From assembly GCA_010015745.1 (NCBI GenBank), contig ML978166.1, positions 186,001 to 250,000 on the forward strand: a stretch of DNA of 64,000 bases, given 5' to 3'. The position numbers and the translations under genes are program-made. Below the pieces are notes generated by a model. It was not told the DNA's origin and did no database searches. It was given only the letters and a program-made list of their open reading frames with translations. The first letter of the stretch is position 1, and every line of letters starts with the position of its first letter. Shown piece after piece: positions 22,146-32,844 of this stretch. This stretch comes from Setomelanomma holmii. Lineage: Eukaryota > Ascomycota > Dothideomycetes > Pleosporales > Phaeosphaeriaceae.

Positions 22146-23346
22146 CTACATGTGGATATCTTCATCAAGCTGCTGGCTTGCCCTGCGACTCAGCTGTTCA
22201 CTGTCCCCAATACCACCATTTTGACCAGGCTCGACGTATACCACCTTCCGACCAGCGAATGTCTTGAACGCATAATCCGCCATCTGCAAAGTCGAGGTGC
22301 GCAGATCCATGGCCAGCTCATTTCCGAATGCATCGCGCGACAACTTAGTGATCGGCTCTTCCATATGGACGGCCAGATTGCCCGAAACCTCCGTCTCTGC
22401 GCCATTCTCAAAGTCGTAGAACTCGAGGCGCGTGCCGAATAGTAGAATACCGTTTCCAGATCGGAACCTGCCCGGTCCGACTCAGCGCATCGGCGAGAAG
22501 GTCACTGCGATCGACGTCGTTGGTGGTAACAAACAATGGAAAGTTCTGCAGGTCGTCGATCATGATGAACAAGTATGTGCGGATACGATATTCGAGCTCT
22601 TGATTGGCGCTCCCGGTTGTCTTTGCGATCTTCTCGAGGACTTCGAAACCGGCGATAGCGTCCGGCTCGATCGTGTGCCATTGGACACGTTCAGTATAGG
22701 GATACCAGTGAGCGGTTTGCCTCAGATACTCTGTGGCCTGCTGTGCCTTCAGGGACTTCTTATCCTTTTTCTTGTATCGCCTGGGCGGCAGTGGCTTGTA
22801 GTCTGAGTCGGACCCATCATCTGCTTGGAGCATGAAGTTCAGTCCAAATTTCACCATTGAGCCGTTAGGACGAGGTTGAACGAGGTAACCTTCACACTCT
22901 TGATAGTAGTGCTGCAAGAGGGCGAGAGCAAAAGCTTTGCAGCATCTCATGCGCTTAGATCGCAACGCTGCGGGCACATTTGGATCTTCATTCCTAGCGA
23001 CAGGGTCTGCCTCTGGAGGCTCTAGGTAACTCGCCACGTATACGTCGCGTAGCTGCTGCAAATGATCCGGAACCGCTAGCGATGATGTGCTGCCCACCGA
23101 GTGGGTTGGGTAGGTATCATCGGGTGCATACGAATCGGACATCTCCATGCCACCATCACGGACGAAGTGAGAGCCGTTCGAGTGTGAGTCGTCACGGGAA
23201 GGAAGTGGCTGTTGGTGAAATTCGTGAAAGGCCTCCGGAACCAAAGATGTAGATTGATTCGGATCAAAGCCAACCATTGCTGACGCAGAGCCCATGTCTC
23301 CAGGCTGGTCGAAGTCCATGTTTCCTTCGAAGGAGTCCAGATCCAT
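22146..23346 (-). CDS. Hypothetical protein, coding continues across an apparent +1 shift
   Basis: ATG 23346 (MDLDSFEGNMDFDQPGDMG) opens a frame to 22408. An acidic, Ser-rich N-terminus is followed by a folded-looking part (ALRSKRMRCCKAFALALLQ, VQWHTIEPDAIAGFEVLEK, YRIRTYLFIMIDDLQNFPLF). At about 22455-22475 the coding character moves one base over (SGNGILLFGTRLEFYDFENG) and continues to TGA 22146 (..SRRASQQLDEDIHM). No GT..AG pair gives the right phase, so a one-base indel is likely, from assembly or mutation; in the annotated frame the protein would be 312 residues, joined about 400. No known domain. The N-terminal composition could suit a nuclear regulator, but this is speculation. Confidence 0.6.
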
Positions 23347-23909
23347 GGCAACTGAATGTTGTAGTGGGAACTGGGACTGGTGGAGTAGATGTTGAAGAGA
23401 CCGTTGAAGAGTAGAATAGCCGATGAGGCAAGGTCCTTATTTACGAAGAGCAGGTGATTGCGAGGTGAGAGACGGACAAACTTGGTGATTCTCACTCGGT
23501 GAGGCGCCTTTACACGAGCCTTGACGAGGTGATAGGTCATACTGGAACAATGCATGTGAGATACAGGCTAGCAATCCATCTACGCCTGAAAGACGTGAAT
23601 GCAGCATGCTGGTCCCAAAGCACTTACTTGGTATGTACTGTGGTCCTGGCCCGGAGTTTTGTCGGAAGCGAAGTTGGATATTCTAGAGACTTGCGTGCAG
23701 TCGAGCCTGGCTAGACTCAAAGCATAAAACGCAGTCATCTGGTTGGCTTTGCTGCTTGCCGGAGGCTGTTGAGCTTGGCTACGGATTTTGCCTCTGACAA
23801 AATTTCTAGCGCGTAACACAGTATTGCAGGACCATGTGCATCTCATTTCGTTAGGGGCAGTCACTAGTGCTCCAGTAGTCGTTATGACAGTAGAGATGTG
23901 TCCGTCAGC
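23347..23909. other. Intergenic, nothing recognised
   Basis: Promoter side of the preceding minus gene and 3' flank of the DUF2011-like gene. Frames here lack family features. Confidence 0.4.
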
Positions 23910-24717
23910 TCAATCGTCTTCGACTGATTCTCCTGGCTTGACCTCTGTTTGGTTCGCATCATTCTCTGCACCGTCCGTCCTCTTGGCCTGTGCTTTGGCT
24001 TTCTTCTTGAGCTTCTTCTCCCTGTTCCTTCGTGTTCTCTTCTCCCGCTCAGCCTCCTCTTTCTCTTTTGCCAGCCTGTCTTGTTCCTCGCGCTTGCTTG
24101 TCGTAACCTGCATCTTCTTCCTGATAGCAATCCTCATCTTCTTGCTCTTCCTTGTCCGCTTCGGTATGGGCTGCTCGATGGTCGCGAGACGTGGGGGATA
24201 ACCGACGAGGACTTCCTTCTTTATGCCAGCAGCAGATATTTTCTGCACCTTCCACGGCAGCGCGGAACCGGGCCATGGCTGCTTCGACAAGTCTAGTATG
24301 GTCTCTCCGTCAATGGCAGCATCCTCCAATCGGTTCCTTTCCTCGCTCGTAGGCTCGTCGGCGAAATAGTAACTCCGAGGCTTCTTTTTCACGAAGCCCA
24401 GGTCACTATTGGCTGCACCTGGAGACGACAATCGTATCTTGTGTGTATTTGGGCCATCGCTCGTGAATGTTGCGAAGAGCCGCAGCTCCGTCTCGTCCTC
24501 GTCGCTTTGTGTGGCATCGGCAATGTCGGCCTCGGCGGTGAATGTAAATTCGTTTTGTAGGCGCGAGCGCAGCAGCTCTTCGAGTGCAGCATCCGGGGTG
24601 GAGCGTGGGGAGGACACAGGAGACTCGAGCTCTTCGCGGCTCACTCTTAGTCATGTCAGTACGAACACCGCAAAGACGAGAGTCGTATTACCGCTTGGCG
24701 CCCGGCAGGTCGAACAT
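23910..24717 (-). CDS. DUF2011-like fungal protein with basic coiled-coil C-terminus
   Basis: Two exons: 24717-24692 (MFDLPGAKR) and 24645-23910, 46-bp intron (GTAATA..ACTGACA..AAG); 253 residues. The MFDLPGAKRVSREEL start, the central segment with RPRSYYFADEP-type sequence (KKKPRSYYFADEPTSEERNR) and the following Trp/Pro motif (KQPWPGSALPWKV) match my recollection of the fungal DUF2011 family. The C-terminus (about 170-240) is a highly charged Lys/Arg/Glu helix (KEKEEAEREKRTRRNREKK) with likely nuclear-localisation character. Family function is not established; nucleolar or RNA-related work is only a guess from the basic tail. Confidence 0.65.
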
Positions 24718-25334
24718 GGCGGGCAGTCAGGTGTCGTCCGATGTCGACCTCGGAAAGCAGAAAACTTGGACGCTACACATTGCGTGTCCTGTCAGGCGGG
24801 AGATCGACAGTGCTAAGCTAGCCAACGGCTCGGGCACACGTGCGATGCCACAGTATCGTGAGATTTGCAGGCACGCCACTTCGTCCCACAGATCGAAACC
24901 ACCGGCGAGCATCGCAGTTACTGCAAGACCGCCAAGCGCTGCCGGTATCAGCGATGTGGGCTCGCAACGCGTGGCTGCTAGCGCCGGTAACAAAGCATGC
25001 GGCCAGGCACAAGAATGGCCGCAGTCACGCCAAAATGGACAGTTTTCCCGATCGAAGGATTGCCAGAGCGAAGTCCCCACTGCTGTCCCAAGATGTTTGG
25101 CAGCAAAACGCCTCTCGTCAGCAAGGGTCGTAGTGTGTCTAGCACGTAGGTAGAGGTAGCGTAATTTCCAAGGAGCCGCGGAGCCGCGGAGCAACCGTCG
25201 ACTTGTCGGGTTCCAGTGGAACCGGGCATTCCCTCCGCGACACAATTCGAGGCTCCAAATAGACAAATTATCGCCACAGCAATTATATGTAACGAACCTG
25301 GGAATGCCACAGGTGTGGCAGCTGGCACATCACC
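24718..25334. other. Divergent promoter region between DUF2011-like gene and histidine kinase
   Basis: 617 bp between two divergent starts. Several long open frames exist on both strands (for example 24727-25266 minus) because the region is GC-rich, but none has a family match or plausible splice extension. Confidence 0.5.
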
Positions 25335-28300
25335 ATGGCTTCGTACCCTGAGGCAGCGAGAGAGCGGGACCTCCACCGGTTCGTGAACACGCGGCAGTGT
25401 GCGGAAAGTGTCCTTTGAATCTTAGACTGACCACTGCCATGTAGATACTACCGCCCATGGCTCGATGCGCAAACCCTCGTGGGTGCCGATGGTATTGGAA
25501 TCAAAGGTCTCTCCTACGAGGGTTATCGTCCACAGGCGGGGAGGGACCGCTCGCTCACTGCCTTCACCCAGCTCGCTGCCCTGCGTTTGGACACTCGTCG
25601 AGCAATGGTATCTCTCATCGACTCGCACCGACAGTACATCCTTGCCGAAGCAACGCGAACCTCATCACTCTTTGCGCCAACCGCTGAGCGGCCAGAGGAC
25701 GAAGTATGGCTGGGTAACGCCATATTGAACAAGTTCGATGCCGTCTGTCATCATACCTTCTCGTCGACATACGTGGCCAAGGAGGAAGATAGTGACGAAA
25801 CACTGGAGGCGCCGTGCATGGTCATACCCGACTGTCGGCTGGATCCTAGGTTTGCAGACAAGGACTATGTCAGAGGCGAACCAGGCGTGCGCTTCTACGC
25901 TGGCGTCCCAATAACCACGAAAGCGGGGCACAGAATTGGCGTGTATGCTGTATCGGATGAGAGGCCGCGCGAAGGCATCACTGCATCAGACGTCAGATTT
26001 ATGCAAGATGTGGCAGCTGCCGTTATGGAGCACCTGGAGCTGGCAAAAGACAGCGATGATCGAATTAAAGGCGAACGCATGGTCAGAGGCCTTACTCAGT
26101 TCATCGAACGCTCATCTGCGCTCGACTCACGCGGGGATACCGGAACCCGCGCCACTACGACCATGGAGAGACAAACAGAGAATGCCCGCCTCGAGACACT
26201 CGACGAAGAAGATGACAATGTTGCAGCAGGCCCTGCGTCCACTGTCAAACAGGCACAACAACGCAAAGGCGACAACGAATCGGATGTGACTCGCATCTTC
26301 CAGAGAGCAGCGCGGATCGTGCGACAAAGTACGGATGCCGATGGCGTCGTTTTTTTTGATACGTCGACAGCCAGTATAAAGGGACAGCTCCACGACTTCA
26401 GCCGAAATGCTCCAAGCAGCGACGAAAGTGGCACGCATAACACAACAGACTTCGACACAGGCGACTCGACTACTTCGAAGAAACGAAGGCGACATATTGT
26501 GACGGTTCCTGAGGGCTCAGCTGAGGCTGTTCTGGTCATCAGCAAAGCATGTCCCGTGGCAGGACTCTCCCTACGTGATGGCAACACGGCTTTAGTTCAT
26601 GCGGACTTTGCCTTCACCGAGTCGGCCATGGAGCGCTACATCCATCGGTATCCCTATGGCAAATTCTTCAACTACAACGAGGAAGGAGTCGGAATCAACA
26701 GCTCAGATGAGAAGTCCCAAACATCAGAGACGGACCAGTCAGATCGGACTATGGTAGAGTCCAGCTTGGGTGGCCAAAAGAAGTCTAGAAGGCGGAGGGA
26801 GAAGTTCATACCAACCGAGTTCCTTAAGGTCCTGCCTAATGTCAGGACCCTCATTTTTTTGCCGCTGTGGGATCCTTCGTCCGAGCGCTGGGTCGCGGGT
26901 GGTTTTATTTGGACGACAGTGTCAGGTCGACTGATGAGTCCTGAGAACGAGCTGCCTTACCTACAGGCTTTCGGCAACAGTATCGCATCTGAAGTTGCAC
27001 GTCTAACGGCGCAGAGGGCTGACAAGGCTAAAACAACTTTCATCGCCTCAATATCGCACGAACTCCGTTCACCGCTTCACGGGATTCTTGGGTCGGTGGA
27101 ATTCCTCCGCGATACAGTATCGTCGGCATATCAAGAGTCGCTCGTCTCTTCGATCGAGACCTGCGGCAAAACATTGCTCGACACTATCGACCACGTCCTT
27201 GATTATGCAAAGATCAACAGACTACGTAGCGTCACTGCACGGCGGAAACAGCGTGGCCATAAGAGGCTTCCAGCTGATAATTCCATTCTTGGAGTGACAG
27301 CTGACTTCGACCTGGCACAACTGGTTGAGGAGGTTTGTGATACAGTGTGTGCAGGGCATACATTCCGCAAGACCCACAGCGCTAATGGTGGCGCTATCTA
27401 TGATCAGGCTGAGAACAACATTACCAATGCAAGGAACTCGCACAGCTTTGTCGTTGTTTCCCTTATTGTCGCACCGTTCGTCAGTTGGTATGTGCGCTCT
27501 CAACCTGGCGCTCTTCGACGAATCGTGATGAATCTCCTTGGTAACGCCTTGAAGTACACAGACTCTGGGTTCATTGCAATAACATTACAGCAATCAACCG
27601 CGAACCACCATGCTATCGACTTAGCGCTGTCTATCGAAGACTCTGGCCGCGGGATGTCTACGGACTATCAAAGAACAAAGCTCTTCTCGCCATTTTCTCA
27701 GGAGGATCCTTTCAGCTCAGGCACAGGATTGGGTCTGTCAATCGTGAAGCAAATAGTCGAATCATTGGAGGGGGAAATTGAAGTCAAGAGCACTCTCAAT
27801 GTTGGCACGCAGATCAGGATTGTGATGCGGTTGCCCAAGGCACAAAACAACAATGTGGAGGGAGACCACGCTCTCCAGGCTGCCACACAGCTGAGAGGCC
27901 TCTCTGTTCGCATCATGATGGAAGTCGACACGCATGGTGGAGACCGTGGTGTTAAGATCAAACAGTCGATGCAGAGAGCTTGCGAGGGATTCGACATGAT
28001 AGTGTCAGAGACGCGGGAGAAGTCCATCCCAGAAGTGGACTTCTTATTGACGGACTCGGCATCACTTGACAAGATGCTGCAGAATCCTAGCGCAGATCGA
28101 AACGACAAGGGCCCTCTTCCTGTCGTGTGCATTTGCATGGATACGGCCGAGAAATCTGCTGTTGAGGCTCGGTTGGGAAGACATATGAGCTCATTGAGCT
28201 GGATTGTGGACTTTGTAACACAACCGTAAGTATGCTGTTCCAAATCGAAGGTTGAACCAACTAACTCGATCATTAGGTGTGGTCCACGTAAGCTTGCTGG

Positions 28301-28973
28301 GACGCTACTAGCCTGCCGTAATCGAGCCTTTGACAACCAACAGAGTGAACGCCCACGACTGCTTCATTCAGAAACGACCTTGCCTGTCCTGCATCATGAC
28401 CATGAATCGCTTGGACCAGGACCCAATGCATTTACTCAGCGGAGTCGAAGCGAGGTATATCCTCATGGAAAGACAACACCACCAAACGAACCCGGCATGC
28501 CGTCTCCGCTGCCTGTTCAACAACTTCCGACAACAATCACGCCTCCGAGCCCTGGACAGGTTGGTGGCGGCGGATACTTCAGCCCCCGCGTTCTGCTCGT
28601 CGATGACAATGCTATCAACTTGAAGCTTCTTGTCGTGTTTGCAAAGCGTCAATCGCTACAATACTCAGAAGCCACCAATGGTCTCGAAGCAATCGAAACA
28701 TACAAGCACAAAGCCAACTACACTGATCCTCCCGTCAAGCCATTCGACTTCATCCTCATGGACCTAACCATGCCGGTCATGGACGGTCTAACGAGCACGC
28801 GGCAGATTCGCGCGTACGAGAAGAAGAAGGGACTACAAAGAAGTACGATCGTGGCACTAACAGGTCTCGCGAGCGCGCAAGATCAACAGGACGCGAGTGA
28901 TGCAGGGGTTGATATGTATCTTGTCAAGCCGGTCAAGTTTGCCGATATCCGGAGGATCTTCGGTGGGAAGTAG
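25335..28973 (+). CDS. GAF-domain hybrid histidine kinase
   Basis: Three exons: 25335-25396, 25445-28225, 28277-28973; introns 48 and 51 bp; 1179 residues. The first intron (GTGTGC..ACTGACC..TAG) joins RFVNTRQ to YYRPWLD. Order: GAF-like sensor (about 50-210; AALRLDTRRAMVSLI then AEATR), a long Ser/acidic linker, HisKA with phospho-acceptor H559 (FIASISHELRSPLHGILG), HATPase with N box (MNLLGNALKYTD, about 716-727) and G boxes (DSGRGMS, GTGLGLSIVKQ), then a receiver domain with D1110 (FILMDLTMPVMDG) and the conserved Lys in YLVKPVKF. It should autophosphorylate on His and pass phosphate to its own Asp, then to a Ypd1-type phosphotransfer protein. No membrane segment, so cytosolic. The input signal and kinase class were not assigned. 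Confidence 0.93.
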
Positions 28974-29847
28974 CGTTCTTGTAAGCATCTGGGAGGGTTT
29001 CGGTATCTGACTGAGGTGCATCTGGTATGGAGTTATGATACAATGGCAGGTACAGCAGCTTGGAATAGCATGAATTGCATATGCTTGGACGAGCTTCTGA
29101 AAGGTATACTGGCGTGCAGCCCCCCACGGTCAGTGAAGTCTTAGTGAGAAGACTTGCTCACAGTTTGGGCATGACGTTGTCGTGCAATATTCACAGCTTC
29201 AGGACAATACATGTGCGACGCAGGAGCAACGCTGAGCGTATACATAATCGATGACGATGTTCGCTGCGACAATCATGCTGGGCGACTCCTTCCGACCGTG
29301 GTACGACGGGGTACTCCTCCATTTCATCGGCTGGGGTCGATTTCGACCAGTGGCACTCTTGCTTGCTAGCCGCTCAGGCTCCTGCAAGATGCTAGGGCAG
29401 CTTCCTGCCCTTGAACATATTCACGCCCTGAACCCGGAACTTCTTGGGTCCTCTTTCTTGCCTGTATCTTAGAGCCTCACAGCAGGCAAAGGTCCTTCAG
29501 CCTCCAATCACGTGACGTGGCTGAACATGTTTCGCGGTGAAGACCACACCCCAAATGCCCAAGACCTTGGAACATTTCTTGGCTGCATCAAGCGAGCTCG
29601 ATGTCTCCGAAACCGAGTGCATCAATCAGGCCGACATGAGAAGATACTGCAAGACTAACACTGCGATGTATATGGCGTCTACGTTTGGCACACTTTACCC
29701 GAACTTACCTGTTACTACTAGTTCGCTCCCTGCCCGGACTTATATTTGCGAATCCATTCAGGAACAATCGATTCCCTTTCACTGCATCTCCTCCTGATTC
29801 TCCTCCTTCCCTCCCCTCTCCTCTCCTCAAACCACCGTACGACAATC
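28974..29847. other. Intergenic, nothing recognised
   Basis: 3' flanks of two convergent genes. The open frames at 29251-29472 and 29537-29797 have no family features. Confidence 0.4.
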
Positions 29848-30730
29848 TCACTCACCTCCCTCAGACAACATAGCATGTCCCAGCCTCAACCATCTAACCA
29901 GCACATACTGCACCACATCCTTGACCCATCCATCATAGCTAGCCACAGACCAATCCCACCCGAACGTCGTCTTCGTTCGCATGCCAGCGGCAGGCAAGTA
30001 AGAAGGATTGACAGCACACTTGAGAAGGTAGTGCGTCATGAAGAAACTGCAGATCCAGAGGAGAAAGGTAAGACCCCTTCGGATGTCGTGGGATCCATTC
30101 AAGGCGAAGATGTTGTGCCAGATGGACTTGTTGAGGTCAGGCTCAAAGCGAGTGTAGTCCATGCGAGCCAGCCAGGTTTGTATGTAGGGGAAGGGGTTTG
30201 TGATGTTCTCTGGGCAAGTGCAGTGCGAGAATTTGTGTTCTGCTCATGGCTGCTGGACCCGTAGGAGAAGAGCTCGCGGTGCTGGTGGTATTTTGGAGCC
30301 AGTGTCCGAGTGGGTGGACGATGAAACCTGACGCGAGCATAGCTAGTGTAAGAGCTATGCCGAATATGATTGAGCCTATTGAGCGTTGTGGATTGAATCA
30401 GAGAATGAACTGGATCGCAATGCAGAGGGCTAAGATTGCGAAGCCGAAAACCTCAAAAATTGGAACTAGGATTCTGAGGAGGCGGTATGCTACGACTGCG
30501 GGTATTGAGGTAGCGTTATAGGTGCCGTATTGACGCAAGGAGAGTGAGCTGAGCATCGGGAAGTGAGGAATGCCTGGAGCCATCAATGTCGAGTTTGCCT
30601 GTGTCTTACTCCATTGTGTCGGCAAGGAAGTTAGGATCAGGAAGGGCGGGATAGGCTCGAAAGTAATTTCTCTTTTCAAGAGCCGGGTGCCTCTGTGGTA
30701 CCAAAGTTTCGAACAGTCATGCGCTACCAT
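29848..30730 (-). pseudogene. Multi-pass membrane protein with in-frame TGA and frame change
   Basis: ATG 30730 (MVAHDCSKLWYHRGTRLL) leads to a hydrophobic segment (PIFEVFGFAILALCIAIQF), then TGA 30398-30400. The same frame continues at once with FNPQRSIGSIIFGIALTLAM and HPLGHWLQN, so an Arg codon probably became TGA. The coding character later shifts frame to EHKFSHCTCPENITNPFPYI and runs through MDYTRFEPDLNKSIWHNIF to a C-terminal hydrophobic stretch, ending at 29848. That change could be an 88-bp intron with a weak GTTTCA donor or an indel. No family recognised; two or three membrane helices and a CTC cysteine pair are visible. I infer decay, with sequencing error as the alternative. Confidence 0.5.
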
Positions 30731-30962
30731 TAGTGGCTTTCCTGCCTGAGGCGTCAGTGCCCCAGGATTTGTAGACTCGATCAGATAGTCACCATGATTG
30801 GAATCAGATCAAAGGAGCGACTTTCATTTATCTTACCAAATACCCCGACTAAAGAGCGACATCATCACAAGCACCCGCCATACCCTCCCTTATTCCCAAT
30901 TGTCCACTCCCACAGACACTCTCGCCTCTACCGAGCTCACTCTTAGAGTACTCCACGGCGTC

Positions 30963-31835
30963 CTAGTAGCTACCATAGCTACCACACTTCCCATACGGCC
31001 TATCAAAATTAGTCAGATGAACTAAGCCTAGATCTTCGTAGGGACGAGCATCTTACGTGTACTTGCCGTAGCCTTGCCTCTTCGACATCTCGGCATCCTT
31101 GCTGCCCATCATTGCTGCATCAGGCTGCATCATATCGCGCTTCATGTTGGTCTTGCCCATCATCGAATCCGTCATCATGTCTTCGTTCGCCATCATAGAG
31201 TCCTCGATCATGTAGCGCTTGGCGGTGGCCATCATGGCATCGGCCATCATGTTCTCTTCGGACATCATGGAATCATCCATCATGTCGCGCTTCATGTCTT
31301 CTTTCGCCATCGTAGAGTCTTCCATCATGTCTTCTTCGGCCATCATGGATGAGTCCATCATGTCGCGCTTCATGTCAGTCGTGCCAGTCATCGCGCAAGC
31401 CATCATGTTTTTCTTGGCCATCATGTTCATGTTCGTGTCTTTCAACATACTAGCATCCTTCATCGTCTCCTCGGCGCGCTTGACCATGTTCCCCATCTTG
31501 GCCGCAGCTTCATCCGCAGCGGACGCATAGTTTCCATACCCGGAATATGGGTTGTATGAGCTGTACTTGCTGTAGTTCGTGTCTTCTGCCATCTGCATGT
31601 CGCGCTTCACGTGGTTTGCTTCTGCAACGAACTTAGTGTCCAATCAATCATGGACGCGCGAAGAGTATTCACCCATCATCTTAGTGGCGGCTTCATCCGC
31701 AGTTCCAAAATACTGCCCATAGCTCCCGTAAGGCGCGTAGGTGGCATACTTGCCGTAGCTGCCGTCAGTGGCCATGTTCATGGGCGCAGCTGCGGCCAAT
31801 ATAGCCAGGCCGGCGAATGCGAGAGCGTAGTGCAT
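30963..31835 (-). CDS. Secreted Kex2-type repeat precursor, Tyr-Gly modules and Met-rich repeats (candidate RiPP precursor)
   Basis: Three exons: 31835-31673, 31621-31057, 30999-30963; introns 51 and 57 bp, the last with a CTGACTAAT branch site; 254 residues. Signal peptide about 1-17 (MHYALAFAGLAILAAAA). Module GSYGKYATYAPYGSYGQY + ADEAATKM (24-54) recurs at 71-100 (YSKYSSYNPYSGYGNY + ADEAAAKM) and partly at the C-terminus (QGYGKYTPYGKCGSYGSY). Lys-Arg pairs sit at 60-61, 102-103, 139-140, 165-166, 189-190, 215-216 and 235-236. Between them run repeats of KRDMMxDSMMxxE type; about 38 of residues 105-235 are Met. Secretion signal plus evenly spaced KR sites fit Kex2-processed repeat proteins, some of which are dikaritin precursors. 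The divergent UstYa gene 1 kb away supports that reading. A structural or metal-binding secreted protein is the alternative. A TATA-like TATACATAAG lies near 31924-31933. Confidence 0.8.
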
Positions 31836-32075
31836 GTCTGTCGATCTCGAAGTTGATGGGAAGCAATTTGCTTTGCGTTCCAAGCGTGTGAGGAGGACAC
31901 CGTAATTGCATTTCGAGCTGGCCTTATGTATAGATCTCCTTACGCAACTTGCGACCCCGATTGCGAAGCATGAGTTGATTATCGTCGACATTGCGTAAGG
32001 TCGTACCCGTGTGCCAATGGACCATGGCGTGTACTGCTCTGCAGTCTCTAACAGGCTGTCACAGTTTGCGAACAC

Positions 32076-32762
32076 CTAGGGTGTGATCCGACGTGTAGTG
32101 CGACATCGCCTGGACGTACGGACAGCTGGTTTGGAGTATACTCTTGAGACTGCTTGGAGCCACGATGACATACGCCGCGATAGTCGATGCCGTACTTCTG
32201 GACCAATGACGCCTGGGACGAGATTCGTAACGACAATCCAGATTCCGACCAGCGAGGCCTTCCACTTCACGGGTTCATTGGCAAGTTCTTGCAAAGATGC
32301 TCTCGGGCAAGCTCGTGGAAACAATGCGAAGTTATCCGGGTTTGGTCAGCTTCCGCTACTAATCGAGTCGGTGCTCATGGCTCCGTTGTACCTGTTGGAG
32401 TCTGAATAGTAGTCGTCGTGTCTCATCAAAGTGGCATGACAATATCCGGCTCTAGCAGGTGCAATTTCCCTCCCAACACAGTCCCCCATACGTGATTGTA
32501 GCTGCAAGCACAGATCGCCCTCATCCGATGGGTGACAAGTCTGGTATCTAGTCTCCCACGAGCAACGTGTTTGACAGCCTGGTAGCCGGTCACAAACCCG
32601 ATCGTGGTTACACTTAGCTAATTTGTCGTCCCACAAATCTTTTGGACTGATAGGCCGTGGTACCTGTGCGGATCCCAGCATTAAGCAATGAGCAGATGCC
32701 GCCGTGTCACTAACGGCTAAACTATAGACTGTGACCGGTGTAGCTGGCGGGCCGGCTAGCAT
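32076..32762 (-). CDS. Possible Cys-rich membrane protein between precursor and UstYa gene (uncertain)
   Basis: ATG 32762 (MLAGPPATPVTVYS) opens a frame to 32346 with a cysteine-dense part: CNHDRVCDRLPGCQTRCSW, CHPSDEGDLC, GDCVGREIAPARAGYC. A donor AG|GTACAA near 32420 could splice to a downstream frame with a membrane-like segment (ASLVGIWIVVTNLVPGVIG) ending at 32076; phase allows it, with a GCTGACC branch word, but this exon join is not secure. No family recognised. If real it would be a third gene of the precursor/UstYa locus; it may instead be fortuitous open frame. Confidence 0.3.
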
Positions 32763-32844
32763 AACTCACCCGGTCGTGGACATATGCTCTGCGCTCGACT
32801 TTAATTATCTTTATATTTCGCTTCCATCACCTCATCGAGCAGCC

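Noticed and set aside
24727..25266. Minus-strand frame of 179 codons
   Set aside because: It overlaps the first exon of the DUF2011-like gene and its promoter, has no family features, and the region is open in several frames from GC content.
31053..31643. Met-rich frame as a stand-alone gene starting inside exon 2
   Set aside because: Its apparent start lies in intron sequence; joining to the signal-peptide exon and a third exon gives a phase-consistent 254-residue product with a matching C-terminal module.
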